Assembly (NCBI RefSeq): GCF_000315625.1 | Contig: NW_005434598.1 | Span: forward strand, 231,575-266,949 | Source: Guillardia theta CCMP2712 | Taxonomy: Eukaryota; Cryptophyceae; Pyrenomonadales; Geminigeraceae | Direction of reading: 5' to 3' | DNA: 35,375 nucleotides | In this document: positions 30,989 to 35,375 of the stretch, one piece after another | Numbering within the stretch: position 1 is the first letter of the stretch | How the letters are laid out: each line of letters begins with the position of its first letter | The notes under the pieces: generated by a model | The model's database searches: none | The model's input: only the letters and a program-made list of their open reading frames with translations | What the model was told of the DNA's origin: nothing | Program-made: the position numbers and the translations under genes

Positions 30989-32891
30989 GAATGGAATGTG
31001 ATGAGACAATCAAAATAATAGAAGATTCGCTCTATTCTGCCCGGCGTTCAAACCCAGGAGGAAGCGAGAAGCGATGGGCGGAGGGCAGATATGTTGAGCT
31101 GGCAGTGGGTTCGATCAAAAGTAGGAAGTTGTCAAACAATAGCCCACGATTGGGAATAGGCTCTCGAGCTGGTAAGAGAATCTCCTACCACGCGATGTAG
31201 CTCGATTCCAATAACTCAGTTTCAAATTTCCCCAGCCACAGTTAGAGCAAACCAAGTAGGCAGATCAAGTTCCCTCGACCCAGAAAGAGGAGAAGAGAAC
31301 GGGTCGGAACAGAGAGCACACGAGAACAAGTGAGTGTGGGAGGGGGGAGGAAGGGGCAGGAAGGGGGAGGCAGACAGTAGCACAGGTAGCAAGCGCACGT
31401 TCAGAGCACAAGTTTGGCACAGGGTCCGCTGGAGAAGGAAGCCAGAGGGGTACTGTTGGGAAGCGGGTGACCGACATAGGTAGGGTACTAGTTTATGACC
31501 CGTGTAAATGACATGAAACAAGGGGGTATAGATCCCAAGAGGTGTTCAGAAGTAGGGGTACTTTCTATTCAAATGGGGTGTGGAAAGCGATAAAGTGCAG
31601 GGATATTTTTTCAAGTAGGGTACCCCTTAAAAGGGTGGTGGTGAAGAAGTACCCCTGATATACCCCTGCCCAACCCTGTTTATAAAGGGAATTCATGGGG
31701 TGATAGCAACTTGTTCGATCTGCAGAATGGGGGTAGGGGGTGGGGGTGGTATTTGGGGTACTGCAGTTCAGAAGGGAGTATTAAATTATCAGGACCGGTG
31801 GGGTGTAAGTTTCTATTTAGATCTTTTTCTTAAGGGTGGGGGTCATTACCGTACCCCAGGGAGGCAGGATGTCAGGTTGTCCTCGTACTGATTTTTAACT
31901 TAATTTTGAGTAAAAGTCAGGTGCCCGGGCCAGTCACGGTCAGGGCCCGGCTACCGCGGACGCGGGGTGGCCGCGGCACTGCCGCTGTGCGGCCCGGCCC
32001 GGCCCGCCGGGCACGCGGCAGCCGGCAGCGGCCCCCCCGGGGGGCCATCCCGGCGGCGGAGTCCTGGGCCAGTGCAGTGTAGCGCGGCGGCTGCGCCGCT
32101 CGCACCGGGCCGGGCTGTCACTGTGTCGGACGGTCCCGGCGATCATGTGATGCGGCCGCCGGGATCGGACTCTGAGGCCCGGCCCCCGGTCCCATCATCG
32201 GATTCCACTGAAGTCACAGTGCCGCCGCGCTGGCTCCGACGAACTTCCGGGGGGTTACTAGAATCAGGCCTCGGTGCCTCCGGGGAGCCGTCCGAGGGCC
32301 GTCAGTGACTTCAAGTTCGGGGACCGGACTTGAGGTCGCCTGAGGCTGCCGCAGGCTAGTGCCGGGGGTGCTATACGGCACTCGCGGTACCCTACCATAG
32401 CACGAGAGCGGAATACAGAGGTGGGTGGGGGGTGGGGGTGATATTATTTCGTTTCTTTTAGAGGAGCCAGGGGTAGGTCCTGTGTTACTCTAAAAGACTG
32501 AGTACCGGTCTTTTTGTATGAATCTTGGTATCAAAGGGGGTGGGGTATGTGATCCCATTCAGCGGAGGCATCCGCGGTCTAATGTTAGGGGATGGAAGGG
32601 ACGAGACACAAGCCATGATGGTTGGAGGACAGAGGAGAGGAAGGGAGCTGCTTGCTTCTTGCTTGTGAGGGGAGGGGGATGGAGAAGGGGGAGAAGGATT
32701 GACGGCTGGCACTTGGAGTGAGAGAGGGGAGGAGAGCGGGGGGGAGGGGAGGGGATAGATACAGGGAGACTCAGGGAGACAAGGAGAGCTGTGCGTAAAG
32801 CGCTACAAATACTTTGATATCTGAGGTGTACTAATGACTTGTGTTGAATCCTAATCGCCTGTTTCTTAGAGGCATCGTGTGCGAATACTCC
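30989..32891. other. Intergenic DNA: G-run islands around a very GC-rich block
   Basis: 31440-31890 and 32410-32545 are full of G and C runs (AGTAGGGGTACT, GGGTACCCC, GGTGGGGGTG). Between them 31915-32400 is very GC-rich with CGGCCCGGCCCGGCCC-type words. 32720-32800 is a purine-rich GGGGAG tract. Open frames here are compositional. No gene recognised. Confidence 0.6.
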
Positions 32892-35342
32892 ATGGCAACG
32901 TCTTCAAAATTTTCTCTTCATGGGAAATTTTCGCGTTCGATGGATGTATCTCCCACGCCCTCACCAGGTATTCCAGAATGAACTGTATACATTCATGTGC
33001 GGTTGACATTGGGCCTCAGTCGCAACCCCGAGGAATGGAGCATCTCCCCTTTCTCACAATCAGACGCTAGATCACGAGGTTTCGTTCCATCGGTATGTTA
33101 CGTGTCTGCCTCTCGCAGCAACAAGGCTGAGGTGTTGTGCTAGCTACTTTTCCATGGGAGCGCATGGCCTCGCTAGAAGTTTTTCCAACATGTCAAAGTG
33201 AGACACGACAGGATGGTGATCCATTGGTTCATGGTGATTTGAACCTCTCAGATGGCAAGAGTCCTTCGTCTCCATGTGGCTCGCTTCACTGATCCTGCAC
33301 GTCCATCCTAAGAAGCAGGTGCCAGAGCGTTGCGTGTGCTCACTGCCTGCCACTCACTTGCTCCTCCCTTGTCCTGTCTTCCTCGTGCCTTCCTCACCTC
33401 ATCCTCCTCCTGCTTCCTGCTGACAGTCTGTTGTTTGTTGGCTTGTCGTGATCTCCACCTTGATCATTCTGATCCATTTGGTTTCACAACAGCCCAGAGC
33501 CATCGGATTCCTGATTGCGCGACATGTTCGGGCTGTTGCTCATGTTGTGTTGAAAGCATTGGTTGATAATGCAAGATATCAACGGGAGAAGAGCCATGCT
33601 CATGCAAAAGCAAAGAGACACTTTGTTCAGCAGACCAGTAATGATCCGTTGACTCACAATGATCGGCTGACTCTGTGACAAGGTGTTGTTTTCTTCGAAA
33701 ACTGGATGTCCAAATACAGGACAATGCGGTGATGCGGAATCGGCTCAGGACAGCCGTTTGTCGCTGGCTTCGAGAAGAGCTGCAGACCATCTACGGAGCT
33801 TGGAAGGATCAGTGCTTGTTCACGCGGTTGGTAAACGAGCTCCTGTCTCTCCGTCTGACCTGTGCTGCCAACAGTCACTTGGCGTTGGCGTATGATCGCG
33901 TGGAGGTGAAAGCGAAGGATTCCAGCATGAGAGGCGCCATGAAGGACTGGATGAGATTTGTCGAGATGCAGGAGATGAAGAGAAAGACCATCACAAGAAT
34001 CGTGCAAAGGGGGCAGGTGAATCTCGCCAGTTCCAGCTCGACGTGCGATGACGTCATGCCGAATATCAGGAACGACGGGAACTGAAAGTGCTCAACCTCT
34101 GGTTTCAAGTGACCGGGTCATTAGCAATCCTCAACCATCTCACAAAGCAAGGAAGAAACCGACATCTCCATGCAGTCAAGAGCTGGGGATTCCAGGTGAG
34201 CACCTCACAGACCACACCCGCTGAAAGATGCGTGATGTGTTTGAACAGAGTTGGCAAGCGATTCGACAGAAAGCTCTCAAGGCCATCGCTATGATGGACC
34301 GTTCAAACTCCAAATGGAATAGAGAGTTAGTGAGCTATGTGCTCAGAGAGTGGGCCGAGTCCATTCGGTATGCGAGTGTGTTGAGTTTGCGGTGGTCGTT
34401 TGATCGCCTTTGGCAGGTCCAAGAAACTTCGCAAGAGCCGATCGTTGTTTTTGATTCACAAGCAGGTCTCACTTGTAGTGATCTCCGACCCTCCTGACTC
34501 TCCACCAGAACTTTGCAGTCAAGAAGAAAGCGATTGTCTTCTGGAGCCAAGAATCACACGCCAAGAAAAGATTGAACATGATACACATTATCATCCGATG
34601 GAAAGCTGGAAGGACGCTTGTGAAACAGATCTTCAAGGTTTGAATCAGCTGCTTCCCAAAGCTTCGTCTGATTGGTTTGTGCGTCAGCGATTAAGAAGCA
34701 ATGCTGATGAAGAAAGAGAGAGATTTTCAAGGTACAGGAAAATCGTTGCTAGACAAGTGGTACAGGACCAGAAATCTGCCTTCAGGAATTGGCAATTGCA
34801 CTACAATGACCTGAAGGTCTGCGCTTTCCTTGCAAGTGAATTTCGCTCACCTTGACATAGCATCTAAACCTCATGCATGACCGCATCCAATCCAAAACTT
34901 CTCGCAACACCTACAAAGAATTTCTTCATCTGTGGACCTTCGTCGTCAACAAAACGTCAAAACTCATCAAGTTGCATTCCAAATTATCTTCGAAGAACAA
35001 GTATAGGCTTTTAACTGAATTCCTTCGAGAATGGAATGCACAGGTGCGAGCACTGACGCATGTTTCGATCAAACTGAGAGTTAGCAGGCGGTGCTGTCAT
35101 CGACCAACCGCAATTTATCTCTTGCAAGCTTTCAAAAGGGGCGATTCTTTGGTTCCAAGTCACGTGAACGAGCTTTCAACGCCTGGACAAGCTTGCTGGC
35201 ATACTTGCGAAGAACCTCTTCGTACACGTGGAGAGTGCTGAGGTATCGAGTGCAGTCAAGGGCTTTCCAGCAATGGTCGCTTACGGCTAAAGTCCTTCAC
35301 TTTCAAATCTTGAGCTACAACAGGATGATTCAAAGACGCAAT
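32892..35342 (+). CDS. Sfi1-like (centrin-binding) Trp-repeat protein, 3' end outside window
   Basis: Firm exons, all phase 0: 33720-34016, 34070-34108, 34148-34195, 34228-34416, 34509-34637, 34688-34816, 34861-35043, 35085-35342. Likely 5' exons: 32892-32967 (start MATSSKFSLHGKF), 33064-33092, 33177-33197, 33252-33318 and one starting 33493; how these join is not settled. The protein is a chain of helical units with a Trp about every 30 residues: AVCRWLREEL, IYGAWKDQC, AMKDWMRFVE, LKVLNLWFQ, VKSWGFQ, VSYVLREWAES, AIVFWSQES, AFRNWQLHY, FLHLWTFVV, LTEFLREWNAQ, AFNAWTSLL, AFQQWSL. This pattern, with an aromatic or Leu just before the Trp, is that of Sfi1 repeats, which bind centrin along a long helix at basal bodies or spindle poles. 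The gene reads through to a donor at 35343, so more follows. Confidence 0.7.
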
Positions 35343-35375
35343 GTAACTTCTCCCTCCCTCCCTCACTCCCTCGCT

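Noticed and set aside
31917-32308. GC-rich frames on both strands
   Set aside because: Open only because of extreme base composition; no splice sites, start context or domain support.

Overview
The window is nuclear DNA of a flagellated, intron-rich eukaryote. A secondary-plastid alga, probably a cryptophyte such as Guillardia theta, fits best; this is inferred from style and gene content, not from a marker gene. The reasons are: genes broken into many tiny exons by short GT-AG introns (often 39-120 bp) that join in phase over dozens of exons; flagellar or centriolar proteins (IFT46, an Sfi1-like repeat protein); and a bacterial-type FemAB-like protein whose N-terminus looks like a signal peptide followed by a plastid transit peptide starting with Phe. 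No bacterial operon, CRISPR array, rRNA, tRNA or intact transposon was found. Most long open frames are shadows or simple-sequence translations, so the coding calls below come from joining exons by splice signals, reading phase and protein sense.

Layout. 452-5801 (+): C-terminal 552 residues, in about 28 exons, of an unidentified single-pass membrane protein whose 5' part lies outside the window. 5802-7665 (-): complete SLC35B1-like nucleotide-sugar transporter in 15 exons, abutting the previous gene stop to stop. 7666-10109: non-coding, with C-run-rich and GC-rich islands. 10110-11339 (-): IFT46. 12914-16561 (+): a 19-exon protein with two TATA-binding-protein-like repeats. 17021-18247 (-): intronless secreted protein with two LysM-like modules. 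19497-21669 (+): FemAB-like (DUF482) protein, probably plastid-targeted. 21845-25575 (-): multidomain signalling enzyme with two near-identical isochorismatase-like domains, two TIR-like domains and a guanylyl-cyclase-type catalytic domain. 26808-27659 (-): GC-rich coiled-coil gene, tentative. 29713-30225 (+) and 30460-30988 (-): two HMG-box genes, tail to tail, sharing a 206-bp inverted repeat. 32892-35342 (+, runs off the end): Sfi1-like repeat protein.

Intergenic DNA has a recurrent style: islands full of TACCCC-type C or G runs lie beside GC-rich blocks dense in ACTG and GGCC words, at five places. Microsatellites (CAG, TGA/GGA, TCA, AGTAGC, TCCTC) sit mainly inside introns. The genes are not an operon. 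The most notable item is the isochorismatase/TIR/guanylyl cyclase fusion, which could link NAD or nicotinamide chemistry to cGMP; the TBP-like protein and the inverted HMG pair come next.
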